Assembly: GCF_963675165.1 (NCBI RefSeq)
Contig: NC_087377.1
Span: 7,023,122 to 7,087,121 of the forward strand
Direction of reading: 5' to 3'
Length of the DNA stretch: 64,000 nt
DNA from: Halichondria panicea
Lineage: Eukaryota > Porifera > Demospongiae > Suberitida > Halichondriidae
A program made the position numbers and the translations under genes. The stretch's first letter is position 1. Each line of letters starts with the position of its first letter. Below, piece after piece: positions 52,239 through 63,164 of this stretch. The notes below the pieces were generated by a model, which saw only the letters and a program-made list of their open reading frames with translations, was not told the DNA's origin and made no database searches.

Positions 52239-52599
52239 AAGTGACATGAAAAAATTTAACTAATCGATATCACCTCTTTGTTTTCTCTTCACAATAACCA
52301 CGGCTACAACAATAGCTACGGTGACTACCAGGAGAAGCAGTACCACGACCACGGTTATGATACCTTTATATATAGCAGACAAAATACACATGCAGCCAGC
52401 CATAAATTGCCATTATTCACCTGCTATCAGTACTATGGGCGATGGAGCTGGAGACTCCGTAGTATCAGGAGGTGATTGTGTAGGGGGAGGACCTGCAACA
52501 GAGTGGCATACAATTCTGAAACTGAAACTAACTCTGGGCTTACTAGTTGGTAGCTCCAATTGACTAATGAAACCTTCCCATCAAAGATGGTTTCACCAG

Positions 52600-53578
52600 T
52601 ATGGGGTGTTATCTGTGTCAAAATGACTATGACAATGTACACACACGCGTGCATCCATATATGCACATTACAATATGCATGTCAACATGCATATGAACAT
52701 TTACAGTATTATGCTGCATGGGATGTCAATAATTATGACCTCTGGCAGCATAATTATACACTTATACACCCAATAATATGCATATACATGTCCATGATTG
52801 GTATAGACTGGTTGGCACACACAACATTAATTGTGGATGACTCCTCCACAAGACTCCAATTTTCGCTGGAAAAGACGCCGCAATAATTAGTTTGTTAGTA
52901 GGTGTGACATCTTGCTTGTGCATGCGCGGTAAAAATATATGCCCACTCCACATGTACCGACACGTGGAGAGTGGGCTTCTAAATATAATCTGCCCTTGTT
53001 GGCTGCTCTCCAAATCTGGAGGCGAGAAAAATAAGGAAGAAGAAGTACCGACAGTGTAGCAGACTCTAGCTAGCTAGTTAGCTGTGATATAAATGGCTGA
53101 CAAGATTACTCGCGTCAATGATAAATTTATTGTGCTAGTCCTATTATATAATTTTTAATGAGCACTTGCACCTTGACCCAATGACCACATAATCAATCTA
53201 GACTCCATCCTTTCCGCCTACAAAATTACAGTGTAATTACTCTCAATATCCGGATACATGCATAGTGTAAGTATACATGCATGCACATACCTAGCCTCCT
53301 TTACAAGGATGTGCTAGCCTCGATTCCAGGCCTCTCTTCGAGGAAGAGCGGCCTGGAATCGAGGCTAGCACATACCATATAATTATTATTGACTTGATAA
53401 TTGTGTAACGTGTATATGCATGTTATAATGTGTATATATTATGTTGACATGCATGTTGCATGCATGCATACTTATTGTAACGTGCATATGCATGTTGACA
53501 TGCATATTGTAATGTGCACATGGATGCACGCGTGTGTATACATTGTCATAGTCATTTTGACATAGATAACACCTCATA
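52600..53578. mobile_element. Foldback element inserted in an R3 exon, 6-bp TSD
   Basis: The ends are TATGGGGTGTTATCTGTGTC and a near-identical inverse, extending about 60 bp into cgcgtgcatcca. Direct repeats CACCAG lie at 52,594-52,599 and 53,579-53,584; R2 has a single caccag at the matching place. The ends resemble those of 57,842-58,973. A TAGCCTCG element is nested at 53,292-53,367. Confidence 0.9.
53292..53367. mobile_element. 76-bp TAGCCTCG hairpin element, 9-bp TSD
   Basis: Direct repeats GCACATACC at 53,283-53,291 and 53,368-53,376 flank it. The right 53 bp form an almost perfect hairpin of the two family ends around tcttcgagga, preceded by an extra tagcctcctttac segment. Confidence 0.8.
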
Positions 53579-53745
53579 CACCAGAATCACTATTCCAAGT
53601 GTACACTACCACATAAACATCAGAAGTGGTACTAAGAATGACAACAGTTCTGTCATTAGGTGGTTCAATAAAACCAATCATCACCATCGGATCAAGAGAG
53701 GTTGGAGAGGTTTTAGATTGAAACAACGCTAGACAACTCTGGCCA

Positions 53746-54999
53746 CCGGTCTCAGGGGACTGTCCAAATTAAAATGACATGGAATTTTGTTATAATCATG
53801 TGCGTGACGCCATTGCTTTGGAATGTTTATCACGTGCGTGGGTGGCAAACGTCTGCAATTACTAGTGAGGGCGGAGCTTGGGTCACATGACACTCTACTA
53901 AAGCATAAGAAGGGATAGTCTGGCCCCAGACCACTCCCTTGCACGTGATCTGACATGTGCCAGGGAGAGGGTATAATAACATAATTATGTACATGTACGT
54001 ACACAGAAGACAAGTATACAGATCTATCTAGCCAGCCTTTTGATATTATAGATCCTTGTACCAGTGTCTGTTGTGCCACAACTTGTGGATTTAATAATAA
54101 TAATAGCATGGAACAGCTGATGAACGTAGAAATCTTGGCAGTCCTTCTTTGAGCCGAGGGGTGGCAGCGATTTAAGACAGCTTGTACAAGTCTGACTACT
54201 CTCAATTCAAATGCTGCCCTCTGCCATTATCTGTCCTGTATTGTACAGGTTATTAAAAGCTTTAGGCAACCAATAAATCTAACACACTGACTTTCGGCTG
54301 CCAGTTCTCATCACGTAAAACTGAAACACAGCTAATCTCTGCTGGTGTCTCACATGACTATATCCTAGCTGAATGCCTGATGTCGTTATTACTCCATCAT
54401 CTTCTCTTTTCTAGCACTAGCAGCCATTCTCAAACTGTAGCTAAGAAAGCCCGCGATCACTTTTGCAGGCTACGCAATTCTACTTAATTAACCTCATGCA
54501 ATTTTTGGATCACGTGGAAAAATCAATGAATAATCTCTACCCAAATTCTGGTGAGACAGAAGCTGTAGCCCAGAGTCACCAGTCCCTTTTCTCCCGCCCC
54601 CGTCCAATCAGATAAAAGGGAGTGGCTTGCGAGTCTACTTCTGTGTAATGCCAAAAGGTTGATCCGCGTTTCGGCTCTAGACACCTCGCCAACCCAGCGG
54701 GAAATGTTATTACTATCATTCACAGCTCCCCACTGGGACTCTTAGTACTGTGCTGAGCATCCACACCTACTGTGCATCATATAGAAGCGTTGTGTATCTC
54801 ACCAAGAGCTTGAAAACTTTCAAAGGCAGTTTTTTGAGTGTTGTATTATCGTTTCGGCTCTATCTAGTCGCTTTGTGTACCTTCTACAAGGAGAGGCTGT
54901 GACTACAGCCCAAAATATTAATGATTCCCTCTTTCTTAATTATGCCTCGGTGCGCATGCGCAAGCGAGGTATACGGTAGTGTGTTTGTGTGTCTGTGTG

Positions 55000-55034
<35 letters not shown>

Positions 55035-55332
55035 GTAGACTGCTACAGCTGCTCAAGGATGAATCAAGTGCAAGTAAGAGTTTCTATAGGCTTCTAGTCA
55101 TGTTTACTTGGGTTTTAATTCGTGGATTTGCAAAATAATGCTTCATTGTCGAGTTATGCCTAGTTTTTTGCTTACTTGGAATGCCATTGCAGCCTTTTCA
55201 GCTGTCAGAAGAGCACATAGCCAAACTTGTTTACCGAGTGTTGCTACTCTACTTAGTAGTTAGCTCTGCACTAGAACGCTAGCTATTGGTAGCTGCAAGA
55301 GTGAGGAAGAGAGCTGCAAGGCTCTGTTGATG
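53746..55332. other. Non-coding stretch with a simple repeat
   Basis: A 158-codon minus-strand frame across 53,729-54,205 lacks any domain or splice support. From about 54,945 lies a copy of the gcctcggtgcgcatgcgcaagcgagg repeat with a (CTGT)n tract at about 55,000-55,033. Confidence 0.5.
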
Positions 55333-57204
55333 CAGAGATACAAAAGAAAGGGGATTGGAAACGAAATTTTTACGAAATTTTTGCGTGAAGCATTCTGCGT
55401 TATAGGGCGTGGCTAAAACTACAAAGGATTATATTTATAGTCAGCATGCTCATTACTAGCCTCGATCCCAGGCCGAGTTTTCGCTTTTATAACGGTTAGG
55501 CGAACAACTGGGCCTGGTACTAGTTGTCTGCGCATGCGTCAAATTTTCATTGTATATTTGTGGTCGGCAAAAATATTTAATAAATCAATAATAGAAATTT
55601 GTACACAGAAAATGCACAGAGTGAGTACACAAAAGATGCACATAGGGAGCTGCTTCACAAAGGCCTGGGGAGTTGCCAGTTGTGCTGCAGCACAATTACA
55701 GTGACCCAGGGCAACTTCAGGATGATTGAATGCCTTCAAATTACGTTTCAAAAAGATTTAGCAGGCTGCTGGACTTCTCTGATTCTAGGCCCCAACTCGT
55801 AACTCATTGCTTGAGAAAACGTAGATTCTCTTGATGTCTCTGAGCTACCCAGCAACGCTCGAATGAGCAGGTCATACTCCAGTCCTGTGTCTGTGAGTAT
55901 AGGACAATATTAAAAGAAACCAAAGACGGTTAAACCCTTACCTCAAACTGTCCAGTCTCGTCCGTTAGTATAGCCAAGAGGAGCACTGTTGGGATAGCTG
56001 GATATTAGCCATTGCTCCTGTACAGAGAAGTAGACATTTTAAATACGTGTAGATCTATACATATTAAATTTCTCGGTTATAGTGTCATTGTCGACGAGCT
56101 GATGATGGCAGCACCAAGTTCTCTAGCTCACACTCTTCACTTGATCCACCATATTAATGATGAAACTATAGTCTACCTACATTCTTGCCAAACATGAACA
56201 AGACTTGATAGCATAGCCGGCCATAGGGCCCACACAAAAATATCTGACCTTAACAAGCTTGACAAAGCTTTATACCTCTTCCCTTGTTGTTCAGTCTTCA
56301 AAATAAGCTTCAGAGAAGAGAGAAGCTTCAGCTAAGAGCCATTCCAATCGATTCCAATAATGATAAAACGGGAACTGACTTCTAGTACACGATAGTACAC
56401 GAATATAAATGTCACGAAAGTGAACGAGAATATCCATTCGTCAGAATCTGACGAACGATTGACCATGCGCAGACAACTAGTACCAGGCCCAGTTGTTCGC
56501 CTAACCGTTATAAAAGCGAAAACTCGGCCTGGGATCGAGGCTAGCTCATTACCTGTCTTGACTGCTCTACAATGTGCTGTACATAGAAACAGTGAAATTG
56601 ATCATTTTTAATGTTGATTTTTCTAAAAAGTAAAGAGAATTTAGCTCTAAAAAGTCGACTAAGCAACGCAGCCACTATTACTAGACAAATAAATGCTATG
56701 CAAGAAGAAATAGCCTTTACTATGAAGTCGTAGGAGGGACAGGCCCGTGGTGTGTCTAAAAGTATACTAAAGCAGTTTGAAGGACTATACTGCAAACGTT
56801 TATGAACAGTACAGCTTATTTATAGCATGAAGCCATTCTATGTAGCACTTAGATACATAATAACCAAGTCAAGCAATGTCCTTTGCTGTTTTGACTTCAC
56901 AGGAGGGACAGAGAAAAGTTGACATAGAGTAATTCAAGCTAAACTCAAAAAAATTGGAAACAGAGTAAAGACAACGGACTTAGAGCTTGTCAGTGGTATA
57001 AGCTTACTTCTCTCAAGTATCTCCCAGGCCCTGAGTGATCTCTAGTGGATAGGAGAGCTAGAAACCAGGGATACAAAACCGTAGCACAGTCCTCCATGTA
57101 ATTATTTGCGAGCGCAATAATTACACGGAGTGCTTCACCGGATGTCAGTCCTTTTACATAGGGCGTGGGCGGTCGTTTCCAATCCCCTTTCTTTTGTATC
57201 TCTG
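55333..57204. mobile_element. GATTGGAAAC-family MITE interrupted by a second element
   Basis: The outer ends cagagatacaaaagaaagg / ctttcttttgtatctctg belong to the 47,227-48,004 family. Subtracting the insertion at 55,457-56,543 plus its duplicated target leaves about 776 bp, matching the intact copy. Confidence 0.85.
55457..56543. mobile_element. 1,087-bp TAGCCTCG element with 9-bp TSD
   Basis: Perfect-looking inverted ends of about 85 bp start tagcctcgatcccaggccga. Direct repeats GCTCATTAC lie at 55,448-55,456 and 56,544-56,552. The intact host element shows one catgctcatta at the equivalent site. No transposase frame. Confidence 0.9.
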
Positions 57205-57841
57205 GTTGATGGCAGCCATTAATTTTAGACTTGAACTTTTGGCATCGATCGTTTTTAACAACAATCATGGTCGATCATTACCCACTCTTTGAGTCTGCAT
57301 GCAGCAAAATAATTATTGCAAAAATGTTAATCAGTATAAAAGCTATTAGTAGCTTCATGTTATGTAGCTTTGGCATCTCCACCGAGGCATCAGTACCTGC
57401 GGTGCTTTCATTAATTAAGTAGCTGGGCATTGTATGCAAGTAAAATCAAAGCCACTTGGCTTTAGGTTGGTAACTAAGTAATGTTCATGTTTGTCTTAGT
57501 AAGCTGGTTTTTAAAAGCAGACTTTTTGTGTACCCATTTAGAAAGTTACATCAATGATTGAATGTAGGTAAATTCCTCTTTGTATATTCATTGATATTTG
57601 GTTCATCGTATCGGCACAGTAATTTACGACAGAAATTTGCTACATTTCCATAATTCTCTATCATGTCTGTGACTGTACTGGAATGAATACTCAACGGTAC
57701 AGACAGAGCTCCTCTCAAGAATTTGCTGTCCAAGCTGCTTTTTACTGCTTGGAGGGTCTCACTAACTATTGCTGCTACCTTGTTGTGACTGTTCCACTAG
57801 CCATTGCTAATACATGGAGCTCAGTAGCTAGTTTATAGCCC

Positions 57842-58973
57842 TATGGGGTGCCGTTTGTGTCAAAATATTGATGACAAAAACACAAGGTTTTGGTGGTATT
57901 TACTAAACATTTGAGGGTATTTGGTAAACAACTGAGGGTATTTAGCAAAGGACTGAGGGTATTTAGCAAAGGACTAAGGGTATTTACTAAACAACTGAGG
58001 GTATTTAGCAAAGGACTGAGGGTATTTAGCAAAGGACTAAGGGTATTTACTAAACAACTGAGGGTATTTATAGCAAAGGACTGCATGAGGGTATTTAAGT
58101 AAACAACTGAGGGTATTTAGTAAATGTCTGTGGGTATTTACTAAACAACTGAGGGGATTTAGCAAACAACTGAGGGGATTTAGCAAACAACTGAGGAGAT
58201 TTAGCAAACAACTGAGGACATTTAGCAAACGACTGAGAGTACTTTAGCAAATGGCTGAGGGGATTTAGCAAATAACTGAAGGCATTTAGTAAATGGCTGA
58301 GGGGATTTAGTAAACGTATTCTCTTCAGCGAGTCAAGGTCAACACTACTATATAGTAGGCGTTTGTCTACTCTTCTTAACAGAGTGTGAATTCATCTGGG
58401 CACAGCAGAGAATTTTAGAAGAAGTCTTGCACACTGTGCATGCGCACAACCTTGTGCCCTGCACATCTCCCTAATACCAGGAGCAGATTACAGATTAGTC
58501 AATTATTTACTTAAATACTCTCTGTCATTTGCTAAATACCCTCAGTTTTTTTTACTAAACATGATCATGATACCCCCCCAATCCTTTGCTAAATACCCTC
58601 AGTCCTTTGCTAAATACCCTCAGTTGTTTAGTAAATACCCTCAGTTGTTTACTAAATACCCTTAGTCCTTTGCTAAATACCCTCAGTTGTTTACTAAATA
58701 TACCCTCAGTCCTTTGCTAAATACCCTCAGACATTTACTAAATACCCTCAGTTGTTTAGTAAATACCCTCAGTTGTTTAGTAAATACCCTCAGTCCTTTG
58801 CTAAATACCCTCAGTCCTTTGCTAAATATACCCTCAGTTGTTTAGTAAATACCCTCAGTCCTTTGCTAAATACCCTCAGTTGTTTACCAAAATAATACCC
58901 TCAAATGTTTAGTAAATACCACCAAAACCTTATGTTTTTGTCATCAATATTTTGACACAAACGGCACCCCATA
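57842..58973. mobile_element. Foldback element with opposing minisatellite arrays
   Basis: The ends tatggggtgccgtttgtgtc and its inverse bound an array of a ~22-bp unit (gggtatttagcaaaggactga and variants with aacaactga) at 57,899-58,320 and the same array in inverse orientation at about 58,500-58,912, with a unique centre of about 180 bp. Short leucine-rich frames through it are repeat artefacts. Confidence 0.9.
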
Positions 58974-59377
58974 TAGTACTAGCTAAAAGCATGGGTTGGA
59001 GGAAATAAAGAAGAAAACATTGACCGAAACGCGGATGGTCAATGCTATTTACGTAGCGTTTCCCATCCCTCTCCCTTCTTATATCTATGATTAAAGTTGA
59101 CCGTAGCTAGTTGATCGAGTAAAACCCTGAATAAAATAAGCGTTAATTTTGTTCCAGTTTAGTTAGATCCTATCTTTTGTTTTGCTACGGACTCTTCTGA
59201 AAAGGCAGCAATCAAGTAAGCACTGAAAACTAGGCATAACTCGAGAACGAAGCTTTATTTTGCAAATCCACAAATACCAAGCCAAAAGCCTATAGAAACT
59301 CTTACTTGCACTTCATTGATCCTTGAGCAGCTGAAACAGTCTACACACACACAGACACACAAACACACTACCGTATA

Positions 59378-59651
59378 TACCGTATAGCGGGTATATTTCG
59401 AGGGTGTAAATTTTCGCGGATGGACCATTACAATGGATTTTGCGGATTTTATTTTCGTGGTCTGAGTTCCAGCCTTTTGGCGCATGCGCACATCAACATG
59501 CAGCTGTACCTCCACACCGTTAGCCTCGAATCCAGAATACTGAACACGCCTACTATTCATAAATTTTCGTGGGTATAAATTTTCGCGGTACAGGCGAAAA
59601 CCGCGAAAACCGCGAACATTTATACCCTCGAAATATACCCGCTATACGGTA
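59378..59651. mobile_element. TACCGTATAGCGGG-family MITE
   Basis: Ends taccgtatagcgggtatatt and inverse; inner words ttttcgcgg occur in both orientations. Related to 1,892-2,108 and 21,213-21,457. Confidence 0.8.
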
Positions 59652-59691
59652 CCTTGCTTGCGCATGCGCACCGAGGCATAAATATTAAATA

Positions 59692-60174
59692 CAGTAGAAC
59701 CTCAATTATCCGGACACTTGGTTCCAGAGGCAGACCGGATAACTTAATATGCCAGATATAATCGAATGGATAAACTATCATGCCTTGATCACCCACTTCA
59801 TTGATAAACAGCAGTGTCTGTGGCGCAAACAGTTTCATCTAGGATTAAAAGTTTGGGGGGGGGGAGGTTTACGCACGCCGCAAAATGTTTGGACACTCCC
59901 ACATGTGTTGATCACACCCCTTATTACATACTAGTGCATCACAGTAGATATAGTTACATATTGCACATCGTATACATGTGTACAGTACTAAATATGTGAT
60001 GATGTTATTATTATACACACATTTTGGGGGAACCCCCCCCCCCCACTAGATGAAACCCTGGCAAAAAATAAACATGCTTGTGTCCACGGTAACAGCAGGT
60101 AATTGCACATTCGCATTAAGGAACACGCCCATTTTCAGAGAAAATTGCCAAGCCGGATAATTGAGGTTCTACTG
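59692..60174. mobile_element. Composite pogo-like MITE beside R5
   Basis: Same composite structure as 39,622-40,126, with the nested element at about 59,829-60,060. Its right flank matches R2 intron 5, so the insertion predates the duplication that made R5. Confidence 0.85.
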
Positions 60175-60201
60175 TAACTACTACTGAATAACACGACATA
60201 C

Positions 60202-60686
60202 TGATTAGCATGTCCTTGAATATGAGGCGCACACCTGTGATCGAATTAAGCGTCACAGAGATGTTGATTATTCGGTCAGTGGGAAGAGAGACATTTATTA
60301 TTTGGGGATCTTTGATGGTCTCATTGATGGGTGCCAATACGCCAGAGGTCACTTGGTAGGAGGTGAAGTTGGTACAGTTGGGTACCTGAGAGGTGCACTG
60401 AATAAAGGTGTCTTACAGTCAATACGTCTCTTACCATACCACCGAGATGTACTATTTTCCTCAACACATTTCCTCCCTGACTGATGAAGGGAGCTACATT
60501 GGTATTATCTGTGGTAATTGTTAAGCAAAACACACATTATAATATTTTTAATTCACAGTACCTGTTACTCGTGTGAAGAACCCAGTGACTGGTTCACTAG
60601 ATCTTCCTTCCATTCCTGACTCACTAATTGGAGTCACAGTAAAGGAGAATATATCACAGACAGTGTGGTTCTTAAGTTGATAATTA
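60202..60686 (-). pseudogene. R5: three-exon fragment of an R2-like ectodomain
   Basis: Exons 60385-60202 and 60508-60435, and the 3' part of an exon from about 60,686 to 60,562, match R2 exons 5, 4 and 3 with identical phases and no frameshift. The fragment starts abruptly at a hairpin (60,687-60,720) and ends at the intron carrying the composite MITE. No downstream receptor exons follow. It has no start codon or transmembrane segment of its own. Confidence 0.85.
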
Positions 60687-60720
60687 AATTTGTGTAGTCT
60701 GAAAAAAGACTACACAAATT
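60687..60720. repeat. Perfect 14-bp-stem hairpin at the R5/R4 junction
   Basis: Aatttgtgtagtct and its complement flank a gaaaaa loop, exactly where R5 homology to R2 exon 3 ends. Confidence 0.85.
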
Positions 60721-60818
60721 ATGTGACCTATATATTAGAGGCTCTGCTGGCACCCAATTGAAACAGTTTATACAATGTTGAGCTACTATTATAAAAGTGT
60801 AAAGTTTACAATGTTGAG

Positions 60819-63164
60819 CTATAAATTAGTTTTCGGGAGCACATCTTCGTACTCATGAACTGGGTCAATGCTCTCGTACTCTCCCTTTGTTGTTGCCAGA
60901 GCTTGTGTTTCATTGATCTGTGGTTTCTTTGTTTGCTCATAGGCAATGTTCCTCTTGATCTTGAGTACTGGAGCATAAGCTTCGTTAGGCTGCTCAATTC
61001 CTGGAAACGTTGAGCACCAATCAACTCTTCCATCTGCATAAAATTATTATCAAAGTAACATAGATAGCAAGCAAGACGAAAGTTTCATTATTTACCTTCA
61101 TTTTGCACCTTTTGTCTTTTTTTTAGACCAACTACAATGCCTGCTCCAACAATAATGACTACAAGCATTAGCAGAATGACCACCACAGTTATCCCTATTA
61201 TAATTATATATAGGTGCATGTAATTTTAGCTAAACACTATTCGCTTTACCAGCTATTACTCCTGTGGCCAATGGAAATTGAGACCCAGTAACAGGTACAG
61301 GGGGGTCGGTAGGAGACAAGGGAGACAAGGTAGAAGGTGCACCTGCATGTACACAACACAGTAAACTGTAACGAAAATGGGCTACCAAATACACTTACTT
61401 GTTGGTGGATTGAGTTGCCTAATGAGTGATACCTTCCCGTCGAAGATGGATTGTGAGCTATTCCAAGAGTAGACTATCACATGGCCATTAGCAAAGGTGT
61501 CACTGACAGAGAAGGTCGTTGAACTTGCAAATGAGTCAATGAGAGCAACTAAAATTCTGTCAAGATTGATGGTAGACTGAAACAAAACAAGACAAACGAC
61601 ATCAGGGTCAGCACAAGTCACTTGTGCATCTCCATTTGGCAACTTTGTGACAGAAACGCCTTCACAACTGGGAGGTTGTCCTATATAATTATACAAAATG
61701 AATAGGAGAAGTGACACTATATATACACATGATCACCATCTCCTGAGGGCACCATAACAGATATATGTCCCTGCTGTCAGCTGCTATTGAGATGGGCATT
61801 CTCGGCAGAAAATTGCGTTCAAGATCGAACGTAATCACTCTGTAGTTTCCACTGGGAACAGCTAATATTGTGAAATTGTCACTCCTGCTACCAGGTATGG
61901 TAATCACTTTTATGCTACCAAAATCCAACTCTCCATCAGTGATATGTATCACACAGACGAGAGCTCCGGGAGAGAGGGTACCTTCAACATACTCAATGCT
62001 CACACTAATACAGTTTCCTTCAGGGCAAATGTCTACCGTCAAATTTTGAACATCAGTTGTTCCTACAAGGATAAAACATGTATATACACAATTAGATTAT
62101 AATTATTGATATACAATAATTATTATGGCGTACGTATTGCTATATTTTGGATAATCAGTTCAACACCCCCCAGTGCAGTAAGTGTGACAGTGATGTTGGT
62201 TATTATGTCAGAGGGAAGAGGGAAACTCAGCACAGTCAGCGGGTATTGTATGATCTCAGTGATGGGACCTGGCAAAGCATCTGAGTCTATTCGGTAATGA
62301 GTAAAGTTGCGGCAGTTAGGCACCTGCAAAATGGAGCACTAAACATAATAATGCTAATGGTAAAGTTTCAGTTACCACATCAATGAGAGTCACTATTTTC
62401 ACCAACACATCTCCATTCTGACTGATGAGTGGGGCAATGCTATCACCTGCACGTGGAAGAAGAGCTGAGTGAAAATATCAATATACAAAATGTACTGCAT
62501 GTGCAGTATACCTGTTACTCGTGTGAAAAACCCAGGGACTGCAGGTTCACAGGATCTTCCTTCCATTCCTGACTCACTAATTGGAGTCACAGTGAAGGTG
62601 AGTATATCACAGACAGTGTGGTTAGGGTATCCGTAATTAAACTGTGCCCATTTATAGGAGGGAGTGCAACCATCTCATTGGTGCCCAGAGCAGTAAGCGA
62701 GATGTCCACACGATAGGTATCATTATTCAGAGTGAAGTTATTCGTCACAGAGACAACAAGGTGGGTTTTACTATTCACCACTTCAATAGATACACGCTCT
62801 GAGAAAAAAGGCCTTATTAAATCAAGGCAACCGTGTCTATAGGTGTACTCTCTATAATATCTATATACAACTCACCAACTATCAATGTTGCATTCCTTGA
62901 GAATACTTCACTAGTCACTGAAGCTGCAAGACACTGAATGACACTGTGTTGTTGAACTGTAAGCTGGCTGGGATGGTCAGCACTGAGGGATGACCAGAAG
63001 TGCCTCCAGCTACTCTGATTTCAAATGAACTGTTAGGGCTTGTGGTCTGGATGCCACTCACAAACCAAGGGTGAGCTATAGTGCTCCAGGAGACAGGCAC
63101 TTGAACTCTGCCAATAATCCCTCGGCTCGTACCACTGACTCAGGCTCAATTGTAAACTGTTGGG
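60819..63164 (-). pseudogene. R4: R1-type receptor copy with several frameshifts
   Basis: Exons 63164-62876 (Ig), 62798-62512 (FN3-like), 62446-62376, 62323-62134, 62062-61737, 61680-61399, 61342-61250 (stalk), 61194-61096 (transmembrane then KKRQK) and 61033-60819 (tail, TAG). Splice sites are intact. Against R2 the Ig exon has two 2-bp insertions (about 63,075-63,081 and 62,941-62,956), the FN3 exon a net loss shifting frame at about 62,641-62,652, and exon 62062-61737 an extra TA at 61,761-61,766. The tail itself is open and shows the family's fullest short-tail layout: YAPV, YEQT, then YESI and YEDV five residues apart. No signal-peptide exon was found up to the window end; R1 has a 1.9-kb first intron, so it could lie beyond. 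Confidence 0.8.

Larger units (their letters stand above)
51995..53745 (-). pseudogene. R3: 5'-truncated receptor copy split by a transposon
   Basis: From 3' to 5': a tail exon beginning near 52,227, transmembrane exon 52363-52274 (hydrophobic helix then KRKQR), stalk exon 52492-52421 and the last ectodomain exon ending at 52544. That exon is interrupted at 52,599/53,579 by a 979-bp element. Homology to R2 exon 7 resumes and runs to about 53,745, where it stops abruptly. The stalk matches R2, whereas the tail matches R1 (YASV, YEQT). Two extra TA units at about 52,043-52,050 put the tail out of frame before the YESI motif. The signal peptide, Ig and FN3 exons are absent. A dead recombinant copy. 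Confidence 0.85.

Noticed and set aside
53729-54205. 158-codon minus-strand frame
   Set aside because: It overlaps the R3 breakpoint, has mixed composition and no domain, and has no splice or paralog support.
57841-58228. Leucine-rich repeat-like frames
   Set aside because: They come from the foldback minisatellite, and the same unit is open in both orientations.
57899-58912. Possible CRISPR array
   Set aside because: Units are contiguous without unique spacers, the array is mirrored, and the genome is eukaryotic.
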